DNA of 64,000 nt, from contig JAJEKV010000004.1 of the NCBI GenBank assembly GCA_021234155.1, forward strand, positions 11,594,109-11,658,108, given 5' to 3'. How positions within the stretch are numbered: the stretch's first letter is position 1; every line of letters begins with the position of its first letter. A program made the position numbers and the translations under genes. The stretch is from Isoetes taiwanensis. Taxonomy: Eukaryota > Streptophyta > Lycopodiopsida > Isoetales > Isoetaceae. Positions 41,783-53,903 of this stretch are shown here, one piece after another. Under the pieces are notes generated by a model, which was not told where the DNA came from, did no database searches, and saw nothing but the letters and a program-made list of their open reading frames with translations.

Positions 41783-42656
41783 TTCTTGTGTAGTAGGATC
41801 AATCTACGCATGCAACCTATGCTAGATATGGGTCGCATGCGTTGTTACCGATGATGAGACCACTACGGTGATCTCTAGGGCGTGGTGTAATGTCAATGTA
41901 GGCATGACCGCGTTTCCGCTTCGACGAGTGGAAGGTAGATTAGAAAGTCTACTTCTGTTCCACAGAAGTAGACGACCTCGAGAGAAAGGAGGTCATTGAG
42001 GAATGCATTGATAGGAAAAGCACCTTTAGCCCCATATATGCTTTGATAGGAGGAATCTATCCTTCACGCCCCATATACGGGAAGGATATCCTCCACGCTG
42101 GGCAACTAGAGGTGTAGGCATGAGCGGCATATAGGCATATAGGCACTGTCTCCACGGCCATAATGGAAGATTCACCCTCTTCCTATGCCGGGAGATTAGC
42201 CATGCATCCATGTAGATAGGTGGGGTGGTCACCATATAACCAAAAAATTTTATTAATAATTAAATGGTACTAACGTAGTGTCGACCTGCAGGCCAATAGA
42301 GCACTCCGGGTGCAAGGAGGTCGAGCTACGAAGACTTGCAACACAAATTTTGTTGGGATGTGTTGCAAGGAATGAAGAGTACCTCGAACAATAATTATAG
42401 ATACGAATTTTGTCTAACTTAATGTCGTAATAATTAAACTAGTAAATAACTTGTTGAATGATGTTATGAATTGATAAGTTATCTCATAAGTTAATAACGT
42501 AATAATGTTTTAAAAATATTACCTTAGGGTAATCGTAGTAAATGACTACGTATTATACTAGTATATTGGATGCATCAGGTTGATTGCAGGATAAGAAGAT
42601 CCCAAGGTGGGGAGAACCACGATGCTGCGGACAGCATCATCCCAAGGTGGGGAGAA
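41783..42656 (+). other. 3' untranslated region of the element
   Basis: Non-coding. It contains the perfect hairpin GTCTACTTCTGT-TCC-ACAGAAGTAGAC (41947-41973), the repeated words CCCATATA and GGAAGGATA/GGAGGAATC near 42030-42090, and the duplicated polypurine tract at its end. Confidence 0.75.
42601..42656 (+). promoter_or_regulatory. Polypurine tract, duplicated
   Basis: CCCAAGGTGGGGAGAA ends at 42656, directly before the 3' LTR, and primes plus-strand DNA synthesis. An identical 16-mer lies 40 bp upstream (42601-42616). Between them GATGCTG-CGGA-CAGCATC (42620-42637) forms a hairpin. Confidence 0.88.
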
Positions 42657-44233
42657 TGTGACGTTCCAGCACAGTATACGGTCCCAGGACGTATACTGTA
42701 CTGCTTCGTCACGCGTACACGCCACTCCGACTGACGTGTACGCCGACGGATAGCCAGGTAGGTAGCCCCTAGGGGCAACTTGATAGGTATGTTCATATGT
42801 CATTAATGTGCACATGAGCACATTAATGTGGGCACAACTTTCCATGTAGGCATATTTTGCCACATAACCATTAAAGGCAAGTGGGGGCTTTCCAATTATC
42901 CCACATGCTAAAATGGGTAATTGGAAACCCTAGCCCTAAACCCATGCCTATTTAGGGTAGGGGAACCCTAACTTGCTAGGTTTTCGTCCTTAGAGTCTTA
43001 GAGCTCTGTTTTGGCTGCCCGAGGAGCCAAAACCGCCTCCCAGACTCTGCCCCAGCGAATTGCACCATTAGTTTCCCTTGATTCGATCAGATCGGCAGGA
43101 TGGTTGAACTCAGGTCAGGAGGAGCCACCCAAGGATCAGGTATTTGGTCAATTTAATAGCTTAAACCGTCTTCTAGTCATATAATCAGTAGGTTTAGCCT
43201 ATTAAATTGCCCATAGCAGCTATCTAGACCTTTAGATCCCAAACACTAACTAAAGAACCTAACTCTATGATATAGATTAGATATAGTTCTTTAGTTCTTC
43301 TGTGATGTATATGGATGATGTATCTCTGTGAACTCCTTGTATTGGGAAGGGGGGTAGAGGCCCTAAAGCTTGGTAGTTGATGCTCCTAGAGTAGCCTCTC
43401 TAGCACACTGTAGATGCGGCCTGTGCACAAGAGCCACATCTGGTTGTGGGTGAAGGGGCCAGACTGGCTTATAAGGAGGTTCGTGTCCTGACTCTTAAAC
43501 GATCCCTCTGGTGTGTAAAGCCTACCGGGGATCATTGTGACTAGGTCTAATGGTTTGCCACTGCGTGTGGGCAAGGCATGGGCTCGACACTCGTGGGGTG
43601 GTGGATATGACCTTCCAGTGAGTTCAAGTCGAATATGGGCAGTGGCCCTCTAGTCACCTTGAGTCAGCATGTAGATCTCTGGGGGGGAGAGATCCCTACC
43701 TGCCCCATCGGAACTGGGGAGATGCAACCCAGGATATAGCCCCCTTGGCTATGCATCCGGCGGGCTACAGTCAGGTCCCAACACTTTTCAGCCTACTCTG
43801 CAAAGTGTGCACAGGAGGGGCGGATGGAGTGGACAACCCAATGCCATGTTCTTATGCCAGCCAAATCCATTGCCATGAATTCTGTCTGCAATGAACTCTG
43901 GAGACCCCAGCCGTCAGTCATCCCTTGAGTCTGAGCCTTGGGTAGATTTCCCTATGTGATGTGCTGATCTTTGTCTATGCAGATATGTGGAGGACCATCC
44001 TTCGTGATGGTCATATGATGTTGATGTATGTACTACTGACATGTATGTTTACGCTTTCGCAGCTAGGTAGGCCCTGAGGGAGACAGGGTAAATGGCCCCT
44101 TCATTCTTCCCACTGGAACACTTCAAGGTTGCAGTAATACGTGGAGGGCCCTATATTAGCATGGAGCTGGTATGGGGGATGAACTCCTGATTGTATACGG
44201 TGAGTGCACCGTATATGAGCAGGGGACCTCACA
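42657..44233 (+). mobile_element. 3' LTR of the histone-bearing chromovirus
   Basis: 1577 bp. It carries the same TGTGACG start as the 5' LTR, and ends GACCTCACA. It differs from the 5' LTR by a 14-bp insertion (ATAAGGAGGTTCGT near 43470), one extra G in a G-run and about 20-25 substitutions, roughly 1.5 percent, so the insertion is young. It is followed by CTGTA. Confidence 0.97.
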
Positions 44234-44238
44234 CTGTA

Positions 44239-45403
44239 TGTTTTTGAATCAATTCAAATTCCTATGTCTATTCTTCCATATTCTATTCCTAATTGGTGTG
44301 ATTCTATAGCAGGAGCAACAAGGCGAATGGAATCATAGAAATGTGCACCAGAACCAGCTACGCATATGTGTTTGACTTGCTGCCTTGGTATGCATATATC
44401 TATGCATCTATAGAAACATACATACGTAGGTAGATATCTAAAGATCTATCTAGAGTTATAAGATAAGATAAGATGAATTTTTACGTCCACGAAAAAAAAA
44501 ATAGAAGCAGTTCATTTCAAAAATTTGTGAGAATCACACCATGCAACCAGTGAAAGAGCTTCTTTCATGCAAAATATCATACAATGCCTTTGCAACATAT
44601 TTTCTCTCCAAACGTTTTAGTGTGTCTCAATTATTAAAACAATTATGCATCACCCCTTATTCCGTGATCTACACCGTACACAAAGTTCCTCGTTTGTGGG
44701 GTATGGATGTACAGAATTTGTTATACTGTATAACAAAATTTGCAAAATACTATAAGATTTCAGGCAATATACTATATTGTGTTGATTTTGTACGTGCAAA
44801 ACATAATTATAAGGGCTCTCGCTGCCCTACGTCACCCCCGTGTGAATATGCACCCAAACAAAAGGGGGTTTAAGGGGGAATTTAATTTTAATGCGTGTAA
44901 TGTAATGGTTTGTGTGCCTAAGACAGTGTGGCCTTGAGGACCACTAATAGTTGCCCTGCAAAAATTTCTATAATATATATTTGTAATAAGCAAGTAGGCC
45001 AAAAAATTTATATCATTATGAGGGTCTCCATTCTACATATTGGAATACAAAAGGAAACTCTACAATATTGATGAAAAAAATAATGCTAAAGAGAATGCAT
45101 TTATGATGTAAACCACTTACAATATCCCTAGGTAGTAGAATTCCATATGCTAGACATGTTAGAACTATGTGTTTAGGAAATGGAGCCATGAAGGATATCA
45201 CGTTTGTTTAAGTCACTAGTCAAATCACAATGAGGCAAGATTGGCCCATCAAAAGTGCATCACCTCTTAGTAAAACATAACATAACTGTCAGTTTGAAGA
45301 AAGGCTGCAAAAAATGAAAGACAAAAAATGAAAGACTGATCATGGTTACCAGCAAATATAAAAAGTTTTTCAAGTCGTTATCTTACATATCAAATATGTA
45401 GCA
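44239..45403. other. Right flank; possible LINE-type tail at 44459
   Basis: At 44459-44495 (GATAA)n is followed by TGAATTTTTACGTCCACG; on the minus strand this reads CGTGGACGTAAAAATTCA plus a pentanucleotide tail, matching the 3' ends near 50045 and 55225. A 110-residue + frame at 44541-44873 has no family similarity. Otherwise intergenic. Confidence 0.5.
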
Positions 45404-46132
45404 TCAAATATTCCATGCTTGTAAGACACATCTTTTTACACATCTTCTCAAATATCTATGTATATGGCAAAGCCAATAGTAAGGCCACTGGAAAAAATCA
45501 CAAATATTAGTTGTCATTGAGCCACAAGCATAACAAATATTAGTTGTTATATGTTGCCCATCTCTTTTGAATCCACTTTCATAGTATTCTTCAGCCTTTG
45601 AATAATCGTGCAGCACCTGGAAACAAGTAGAAATTGAAGCACTCTTAAGAAACCTAGATAGATTATTAATGTTAAATATGAACAAAATTCTGCTCAATAC
45701 AATATACATTGTACTAAGGTTCAATATTAACAAAATTCTGCTCACCTCGTACAAGTATCTTGCATAGTTTCTCAGCAGCAAAGGTTCTCCAGGATTTGTA
45801 TCTAACATGGTTCTGAAATAAGCATGTGCATTGCCTAGTCCAACTCCATGGTCAGAGCCAAGATCTCCAGCCATGAACATTGGCACAACTTTCTCAGACT
45901 CATGCAAGGGCCTGCACCCTTTGGAGCTGCAGAGTAGAGTGTTGCCATCTGCATCCTTGCTTACACCCGAATAAACCTCGCCATCTTGGTCTTTGAAGCA
46001 TCTGCTTTCCCATCTTCTAGAAACAGAGGCATCCCCCATTTGTCTTGTCTCTTTATGCTCTACATTTTTATGCCTCTTGCTCTGCATTTGTGGATTTTCT
46101 TCTTCTGTATCTGAGCTAGTCCCAAATATCAA
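45404..46132 (-). pseudogene. Fragment of a plant TPR-like protein gene
   Basis: The minus-strand frame gives AHAYFRTMLDTNPGEPLLLR followed by NYARYLYEV. After about 120 bp of probable intron it gives FQVLHDYSKAEEYYESGF, the two halves of a tetratricopeptide segment seen in a plant family of acidic TPR proteins. Upstream are a CR/D-rich linker and a basic N-terminal stretch. The expected further TPR units are missing, and the frame runs through intron sequence to a stop at 45404. It is a partial gene, next to a lectin-domain fragment on the same strand and 5' of a Helitron end at 48470. Confidence 0.6.
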
Positions 46133-46345
46133 CCTGGATATCCATTACAGATGGTATTTGAACCATAGGATTACAGACTAGCTTTATACCATACAATAAG
46201 ATGGTACACTTACCAGTCTGTAAACTGTATTGCGGCCGTTTTTGTCCCCAGTTTCTAGGACAGCTTTGAGTGCTCCATGCAAGACCTTCCAGAACACTGG
46301 AACCAATATGCTTACAGGCAAAATCATTCAGCATGTTCGTGTAAA

Positions 46346-46666
46346 TCAGAGTCGGAGTAAGAGTCGATGCAGAAGGCAGCAAACATCTGGTTTGCAGATT
46401 GTTTGATAGCGTCCAGGTCTTGTTGTCCAGGAGGAGTCCATATCCAATAAGGCCTTATTGCTTGAATAAAGGACCAGGCCACCGGGCTCCATAACCAAGC
46501 TATAACCGCCGACAGAGCTGTCTGTAGTGGAAGCCCAACTGGTTAAGTTCTTTGCCGGATTCAAAACCCTGCCCACCATAAGCGTATCAGTCAGGTCGTC
46601 AAAGTTCTCCAGAATAGTATCATTAAATCGAGTCTGCAGAACCAAATTTCCCATATTTGTCACCAA
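46346..46666 (-). pseudogene. Fragment of a B-lectin (mannose-binding) domain gene
   Basis: The minus-strand frame reads MGNLVLQTRFNDTILENFDD, then TDTLMVGRVLNPAKNLTSW and GGYSLVMEPGGLVLYSS. This is the G-N-L-V-L-x...F-D.PTDTL order of bulb-lectin domains in plant G-type receptor-like kinases. Signal peptide, PAN domain and kinase are absent, so only an internal exon piece remains. It lies upstream of the TPR fragment on the same strand and could be transcribed with it. Confidence 0.65.
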
Positions 46667-48441
46667 CAGAGTCTACACACCCTAACCCTAACCGTGCCCT
46701 AATTCCGGCTGTTTCGAATTTCATAAGAAAAGGGTTTTCATTATAAGCCGTTGGATCTTTTTGGATTAAAAGAGGGCTTTCTTTGTAAGCCCTCTGATCT
46801 TAACCATTGAGGAGCATGAAACAAAAATTGTCAAATTGCATGCAAAAACTTGGTGCACTCTAGATATACTGATTAGTATGCCTCGTGCAATACGCCCATG
46901 AAATCATATGAAAACCATCACTTCAATGCTTTCTATGCTTTCTATTTTATGCGCATTGTACCTACCTATGCATTTAAAATTGGAACATCATGAAGTTCAT
47001 ACAGGCAACCTGTAGTTGATATATGAAGTTCATGCAGGCAACCTATGATTTGAACATCATGAAGTTCATACAAGCAACTGCTTTGTTTATCTTGGTGTGA
47101 CAACGGATATGTTCTCCACATCCATGAGATACTTTCAACACTAGGTATGCTCAAATGTATTGTTGTAATGAGATGTATTGTTTTGATCAGAGAAATTGTG
47201 GGGATGAAGAGCACCAAATTGGGGTTTCCTTCTTCATTCAGATAGGAAGCATGCAAATTACCTACACCTTATATTGCATCTTATCTAAGACCATATTTCT
47301 GAGCTAGGTTTTGAATGCCAATGAAAATGCAGGGTAGTTAGCGAACGATTGAGTAAAGTAATTTATGCTGGTGGAATTGAATCGTGTGCTTCAAGGAAAC
47401 GCTGTTTCTTCTTTGTGCTTAGTTTTGCATGTGTTTTCATGTGTTGCAGGTCATCTTTGCTAGAAAGAAACAAGAGGAGGCATTTTGTCCTAGAACCATA
47501 TTTGATTGGGAACAAACTTGCTCTTCAACGCCAGCTTTGTTATATATGCATCGCCGGTTCCAAGAATGTACTAGCATTATCAATAGAGATTATAGTTGTT
47601 TTTTGGTCTCCAATGTGGTATTGCCGATCTTGAATATCAACAACATCGCATAATTGGTGTGCAATCATTTTTTTTTTTTGGGTGGAATATGAACTTTCAA
47701 AGACTTTTTGAGCTTAATCCTTATATGTAATATAGAGTTTTCATGGGGCTGCATTCTAGCTCCCATAATATTGCAAATGAGTTTTACTGATTAAGCTATA
47801 CATTAAAATAACTTATTTTAGATTCTTATTGAGAATGAATATAGTTTGTTATATTTATTAAATCACGTGCTCATAATGGAAACTACATATACTTATTCCA
47901 TTGCAATGCTCATAATGGAAACTACATATACTTATTCCATTGCAATGCAACATTGTAAAACAAACTTTGTAGTGATGCCTAAGGTTGTAGTGTATTGGCT
48001 GACCCTATAACCTATCTATATAGTCTCAAGTTGTAAAACAATCTATATAGTAATGCATCATATTGTAGTGTATATCACCCAACCTTTAACTATCAAGTCC
48101 AATTTAACGTTTTGTTTGCTACAGAGTTTCATGGCAAAACTAGACTATCGTATGCGATCCTAAAGCATTTTTCCACTTGAGTATTATTCATCGCCTAGAC
48201 AACTTGGGCGTCTAATCAATGAACTCGAATTGTGGCATGGCAAAACTAGGCTATCGCATTTTTCAACTTGAGTATTATTCATCACCTACATAACTTGGGC
48301 GTCTAACCAATGAAATACACTTTGATTATAGCTGAACCTTCCCACATCAAAATAGATATCAACTTATCATCTTTATATCCTAATTCCAACTTCAACAACA
48401 TCATACTTCAAGGTCTAGCATTACCTTATCTTTGTATTTAT
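46667..48441. other. Probable Helitron interior, repeats only
   Basis: No gene is supported. It contains a perfect 39-bp tandem duplication (47868-47906, 47907-47945), a diverged GTTGTAAAACAA repeat (47950-48080), and two copies of GGCAAAACTAG.CTATCG with CTTGAGTATTATTCATC.CCTA (48132-48310). TTCATACAGGCAACCT words repeat near 46990-47080. Confidence 0.6.
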
Positions 48442-48470
48442 GCCCGGCAACGCCGGGCACCCATTACTAG
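48442..48470 (+). mobile_element. Helitron 3' terminus (second)
   Basis: GCCCGGC-AAC-GCCGGGC (48442-48458) then CTAG (48467-48470) followed by T. The hairpin is identical to that of the end at 19420, so same family. The body extends left and may include the gene fragments at 45.4-46.7 kb; the 5' TC end was not located. Confidence 0.85.
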
Positions 48471-50040
48471 TTGACTATAATTGGTATTGGTATTATAGTG
48501 TGGAAAAATTTCATGAATATATTTTTTCTAGCTAGTAAAAGTGCTTAATGACAACTTGCTCACGAGTTTAAGTATGCATTGTGGTCGTATTTAGGCCGGC
48601 CACATGATCTCTTTTTCCTTTTAGCATAAGATTTTGCTGTATAAATGGAGTTGGAGGCTTTTGTTTAGAGTCAGAGGCCAATTTCAAATCTTCCACCATA
48701 GCAAGGGAGCATCAAGAAAAAATGTTTTGATCTGCTCTTTTCCCTCTCTTTTGTAGCTCTTCCCCATTTCATCCTGCTTGTCGTGATCCTCTAGGATAAA
48801 GGATAATAATGCTATTATTGCAAGCATCTGCAAGAGCAAATGTCGCGGCTGATTAGGTGTAAGTAGACCAACAAATCATGCTCAAATAGCTGCGAACGCT
48901 GGACATATATAAAGAGTGTGGCATTTATCTTCAATGGCTCCTATCTGGCGACATTGACATGTCTTATCAACACCTAATCACCTCAAAAGAAAATCTCACT
49001 CTGTACCTAAGAGTAATTTATCATCAAATAAATGCAAAGTGATATTTATAAAAGACATCGTATCGGTTTAGGCCCATTGATCTCTTTGATATGACGCAAA
49101 AAATACTCGAGTTGATATGCATTTGATAATATCAACGACTTATCACTTTTAATATTCTTTCAGTATCAATAGCAACAATCTGCAAGGTGATAGAAGATAA
49201 CTTAATAGTGTATAGAAAAGGCCAATCCTGACCTTGAGTTTGTTCATTTGAACTTGCAAAGTAAACGCCACCTTCCATGCTTTTCGGACCTCATTGAACA
49301 GAAGCAAACATGGTCCTCTGACCCCTTAGTGATTTTCTCAACTATGATACATCATGTGTTAGTTGAGACATCTCGCTTTCCTTGTGAGGTGCCATCATGT
49401 CAACTTGTGTGCGAAAATATCTCCAACAATTGACGTACATGTCTGCAAAATGAAGAATATCCCTAGAAATCTAATGCTTGAAGTTAATAGAATCTAAAAA
49501 GTGTTAGGAAATATGGACAAAGAAACAAGACCTAGGCATGCATATCTCATGATAATGAAGCTAATGTAAAGAATCTTAAAGCACTAAGAAATAAGGCCAA
49601 TCACGCAGGGTCATTCTTTAGAATGAACTTGATATTTTATTTTTTTTTTAACTGCAAACATTTTGCATTTGATGTTGCTTGCTCGTCCTCAATATAGTAG
49701 CTTCTTCCAACTGAAGATAAGGCAGAACACCTTTCAATTCTTCCTTTTTGGGCTCAAGTTAATGATTACCAAACTTTTTGACTCTCCTCCTATAAGATAT
49801 GAAACTGAACTAGCTCAGACATTGGTTTATTCATAATAGCATGCAGGGAAGACATATCTATAAAGTTTGTTTTAGCTGTTTTAAGCGGCTCTAGATAAAT
49901 CTATGGCTGGTGATTTTGTATTTATTTTTGTCTCATATTTTGTTGTGTTTGGCGATGGGGCTTAGTTCCCAATTCTTATTCGGACATTTGCCCTTTGCAA
50001 GTACCCGCCCGATAACCCGCTTGGGTTCTATGGACGTAAA
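48471..50040. other. Intergenic, no supported gene
   Basis: AT-rich with many stops. The short frame at 49248-49433 is not recognisable. The last ~300 bp may be the 3' part of a retroposon whose tail is at 50047. Confidence 0.5.
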
Positions 50041-50118
50041 ATACCATCTAATCTAATCTAACCTTATCTTGTCTTGTCTTATCTTATCTTATCTTATCTT
50101 ATCTTATCTTATCTTATC
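50030..50118 (+). mobile_element. Retroposon 3' end with (CTAAT/TTATC)n tail
   Basis: GGTTCTATGGACGTAAAATACCA is followed by CTAAT repeats, then TTGTC and at least nine TTATC units. The TGGACGTAAAA core matches the 3' ends at 44459 and 55225 (minus), so these share one LINE or SINE family with pentanucleotide tails. Confidence 0.6.
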
Positions 50119-50482
50119 ATTGAATTGAGCTTTAGCAATGTTTCTCCTTATCGTATTCTTTGGCATGGAGGTCTGTGCAATATCTAGAAAAGGGTAATCC
50201 TACTTACTGTAATAGCCTTATCTACAATGTAGATCTTTTTTTTTTCCTTGCGAGTGGATCCCTCACCTGCTCTTGCGAAACTTGCACTTGCTCACTTTGC
50301 TCATCCCTCAAATAGTCGCACTTGCTCACTTTACTCATCCCTCAAATAGTCGATGGGTTATTACACCCTTGTGTGCGAGCCCAATGACGTAACCACTTGG
50401 CTGCCCCAGGCAATGAGCTTATCTTTATTGTTATTCTTTGATCACAACAAGTCGCACCCCAATGTCTTAACCACTTGGCTGC

Positions 50483-50739
50483 GGCTCAGGATACTTTTAC
50501 CCTTGATTCGGTGATCCCGGAGATTCTGTGGTTGATCCCGGAGGCGGGGATCTCTGAGGCACGGACGGTCGCGATTGCACGGGGGTTTGGACGGCGGGGA
50601 TGGTCTGGGCCGACGTGGCGTCTGCCGTACCTCAGAACGGGGTCTCCCGAACGGACCCCGTCGAGAGAGACCCGGGATCCCGGAGGCCGGTAAATTTATC
50701 TCCGGGATCACCGAATCAAGGGTAAAAGTATCTTGAGCC
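50483..50739. mobile_element. 257-bp element with 42-bp terminal inverted repeats
   Basis: GGCTCA(G/A)GATACTTTTACCC.. at 50483-50524 is repeated inverted at 50698-50739 with about one mismatch. The GC-rich interior contrasts with the AT-rich surroundings. A duplicate of the host sequence at 50393-50460 (CCACTTGGCTGC, AGGCAATGAGC.T.TCTTTATTG) lacks the insert and shows the empty site. No transposase. The target duplication is not clear; CTTG at each side is possible. Confidence 0.8.
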
Positions 50740-51069
50740 CTTGCCCTAGGCAATGAGCCTGTCTTTATTGTGTTTCTTTGACCACAACGAGCAAAATTTT
50801 AAGGTTGAGTGAGATTTTAAGCTCTTTCTTTGAACACATCTAGCGAGATTTGAAACCTGACCTTCTTGGTGGGTAGTTTAAGGTCTTACCATTGGGCCAA
50901 TATAGATAGGCTGATTGAGTGGATCTTTCGGCTTTTTTTTCTAATGATTATTAATTTCTTTTTGCGTAGAGGGGGGTATAAGAACTATAAAAAATACAAT
51001 GTCTTGCATACAATATAGATATGCTACATTTAAAACATATATTACTACAATTGCTGATGTTGATGTGCT

Positions 51070-52393
51070 TTATGATCCCTCTTCTTTGAGGTCAGAGACT
51101 GGATCAGAGATTTTTTTGTAGCAGCCAGTTTTTACATACTGCAGCTTGCCATCATCTCCATATCTCCAGGACATCCTCCTAATCTCCTCTTCACTCACAA
51201 GCCAGTTAACAACAAAGGCATGGTCCTTACCAATTGCAGCCTTGCTTGGTACCCATGCTGTGAAATTATATGGCAAATGTATAAGACTATATGGCTCAGC
51301 TTCTTCACCTGATAAACCTCCCTTGAATCCTGTCCATAATGCTTCTCTAGTTATCAGTGTCAATTCTGGAGTTAGAATCATCTCTGTGCCAAAGTATGTT
51401 CCTTTTGGCTCTTCCCTGCTCTTTTCTATTGGAGACCTGTGGTGCTTAAATATTGTTCCTTTCCAAGACGGATCCGGCCTTTCATCTGACTGCAGAGCTT
51501 CTTCTAGCATCTGTGCCACTCCAAGTTTGCCCTCATGGTCATATCCTACCACCATTGGGATCCTGGCATTCTGTTCTGCAAAACTCCAAAATAACCAGAT
51601 GAATTACCAACTTTACTTGCTTAGAACTTATTCCTGAAAATATTAAAAGCTCGCAAGAATTTAAACATGCACAGTAGCTGACATGTGAACTCAACAACAT
51701 GTTAAAGAGCTATGGCATTTCATGAACAAACATTATGAACAGAGTACTAGTTTTAGAGAGCTTACCAGGCAACATGAAATGAACCTCGCCAAATACGACG
51801 CATTTGGGGTCATCTGGCTTCAAAGCAAGCTGCACCCAGCCTAGATCGCCATTAGGGAACTGTAAAATCCTGAAGTCGTTATTATTAGGGTGCAATATTC
51901 CATTACTTAGACTATGAGTCTCTTCATGCATTTCCCAGGGACCAAACTCCCACTCGACCTCTTCCCCATCTCCGGAAAAGCTATACCACTGATTCCTGTG
52001 GAAAAGATGAGTTCTTTTTTCATCCACAGCTCTCAAGGAACGGACAGACCTGTAAGATTTTGTGACATTTGGGGATTCAAGAGGTTGCCAGTTGACCCAA
52101 ATCCCATGCCAATGCTTCCAATGGGTATCAGCATTCCACGTCCAAAGCTCATGAGGAGTTACCTTGCGAGTTTCTTCGAGCCCTATTCCGACAGTATCAG
52201 GCACCCCAGTTGCAGAAGCTGCAAGGCTCCCCTGCGGAGCCCAGCCCGCTTGGCGCAGCATCGATTTCCGCCGGGCGCAGCGATCCGGCGATGCAAATAG
52301 AAGTTTTTTGAATAGGGCGGATTGAACGGGGATTTGGGCGCTGGAACAGAGCACAGAGCTGGGCAGGTAAAACGCATTTAAACGTGTTTGCAT
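51070..52393 (-). CDS. DUF3598-like plastid protein, two exons, intact
   Basis: Exon 1 52393-51766, intron 51765-51576 (GTAAG...TGCAG), exon 2 51575-51070; the phase joins cleanly to a 377-residue protein. Residues 1-60 are rich in S/A/R and lack acids, as in a chloroplast transit peptide. The mature part contains WKHWHGIWVNWQPLESPN, SYRSVRSLRAVDEKRTHLF, EWEFGPWEM, HPNNNDFRILQFPNGDLGW, then in exon 2 MILTPELTLITREALWTGF and PYNFTAWVPSKAAIGKDHAF. This is the W-rich, beta-strand-dominated pattern I associate with the DUF3598 family of cyanobacteria and plants, role unknown. No stops or frame changes; the only clearly functional-looking host gene here. Confidence 0.7.
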
Positions 52394-53903
52394 TGTTGTT
52401 GCTCAATGAAAAAGCCACATGTACACAGCTGCTGCCTCATAACAGGTATTTCCAATGGACGGCCTCGATGTCTTATCCTGTTGGAAGACATCCTGGCCCT
52501 TGTCCTAGGTCCGGAGATATTTTCCAATGCAAACAAAATGTATTCTTTCTCGTGGGATATTAGCACGTCAATGTGACCTCGACATTTTGTCGAGTGCAAC
52601 CTCTGAGCATTGTTTGCGGGCCATTTTAGGGCTTTTAATACGATACGTCAAGAAAAGTGGCAGATCGTTTTATTTTCTTGTGTATTATCGTTTTTCTTGT
52701 GTATTATCGTTTTTAGGCCGTCTAATGACGGCATCTTGCACAGAATATGCCGGCTCCAGAAATCCAGGCCGCAGGTGCAAAGTCTAACAGGGGTCAAATT
52801 GACCCCACAAAATAGGGGCAGAAAAATGCCCACGAACCATTGCCCAGAAACGTAATATTAGGGAAAAAGTTCGACCTGCTATTAGAAGGGGCGGCCATCA
52901 CAAAATTACAAACAGCTATTACAAGGGAGGGCAACGGATACAGATAAACAAGAGAGCAGACTCCCGCCAGCAGATCCGGCAGCATCAAACTAGCCCCTTT
53001 CTGCTGCTTCATCAAATTCGCCAATTGCTGCTACTTATCCCGGGGCCTGCTATAAACGTGAGGATAAAGCATCAAATGCTTAACTTGTTACAGCACAAAA
53101 ACCGTCATTCATTCATCAGAAACAAGAACATTTGTCACACAACCGGCCTTTGTTAGCACAAAACCGATCAGCCCCAATTCGAGAGCAAAGCCTTCTGTAC
53201 ACTGGAAATCTGGGTACTCAACGAAAAACCATAAGAAAACAGGGGATCCGTGGGCCAATCCGTGGGCTTTGCTGCTGTACTATTATGCTCTGAATATCAA
53301 ATTGAGCGATCTGCAAAGCCAAGTCCATCCGAACACGCACATGCATACAAATGCTCAGATTGCCCACTTGAACGCTGGAGAAGGCGTAGAGCAATTTACT
53401 CCTGAGCAAAAGCCCTTCGACCTCTTCATACAAAGCTTCCTTCTCCTTTCCCGCTCCATCAGCCTAAGAAACCTGGCATATGGGCTTGAGCCTCAAAGCA
53501 ATCGAAGCAGCTGGAGCAGATCACCATCGGCCTCACCTCGCCACCTGCAACAGGCCCAATTGGCCAACCGGTACCCAGCTACCACCTGTGCAAGCCCACG
53601 CCCCATCTTATCCCAAATCCGACCATCCCCTAACAGCAGAATACGCCTTCTGGCCCTAACTGAACTGCCACCGTCAGCATTCTACTATTTTTGCTACGAA
53701 TACATTGAAAAACCACTAACAATCTTATGTTATAAAACTACGGAAACTGATCGGGCCAACATTATTGCAGCAGATTCTTCAACTATTCTTGATCAGAATG
53801 ACAACTGGCCTTGCAGAAATCGATAGAATAAGGTTACCTTTTCTTGCTGTTGTAGATCTGAATAGGGTCATACATTCTTGTTGCCCTCATTTCGTTCTAC
53901 ATT
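52394..53903. other. 5' region of the DUF3598-like gene; no other supported gene
   Basis: Presumed promoter and upstream intergenic of the minus-strand gene. A 185-residue + frame (53269-53826) and opposing minus frames lack domain signals. Two copies of TTTTCTTGTGTATTATCGTTTTT occur near 52674-52711. Confidence 0.5.

Larger units (their letters stand above)
30972..44233 (+). mobile_element. Complete chromovirus (Ty3/Gypsy), 13.26 kb, with H3-like ORF
   Basis: LTR - primer site - two hairpins - H3-like ORF1 - two hairpins - ORF2 - Gag/PR/RT/RH/IN/chromodomain - polypurine tract - LTR, flanked by CTGTA. It is long for a chromovirus because of about 3.7 kb between the primer site and gag. Both extra ORFs are on the sense strand and less damaged than expected for passengers: ORF2 is open and the ORF1 fold is fully readable. 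Pol carries two TAG stops and ORF1 one frame change, so this copy probably needs help in trans. Confidence 0.95.

Noticed and set aside
46678-46700. CCCTAACCCTAACC telomere-like repeat
   Set aside because: Only two units in a mixed context. No longer telomeric tract, so no claim of an interstitial telomere.
53269-53826. 185-residue + frame
   Set aside because: Low-complexity composition, no motif, and opposing frames on the minus strand are just as open. Likely chance or UTR.
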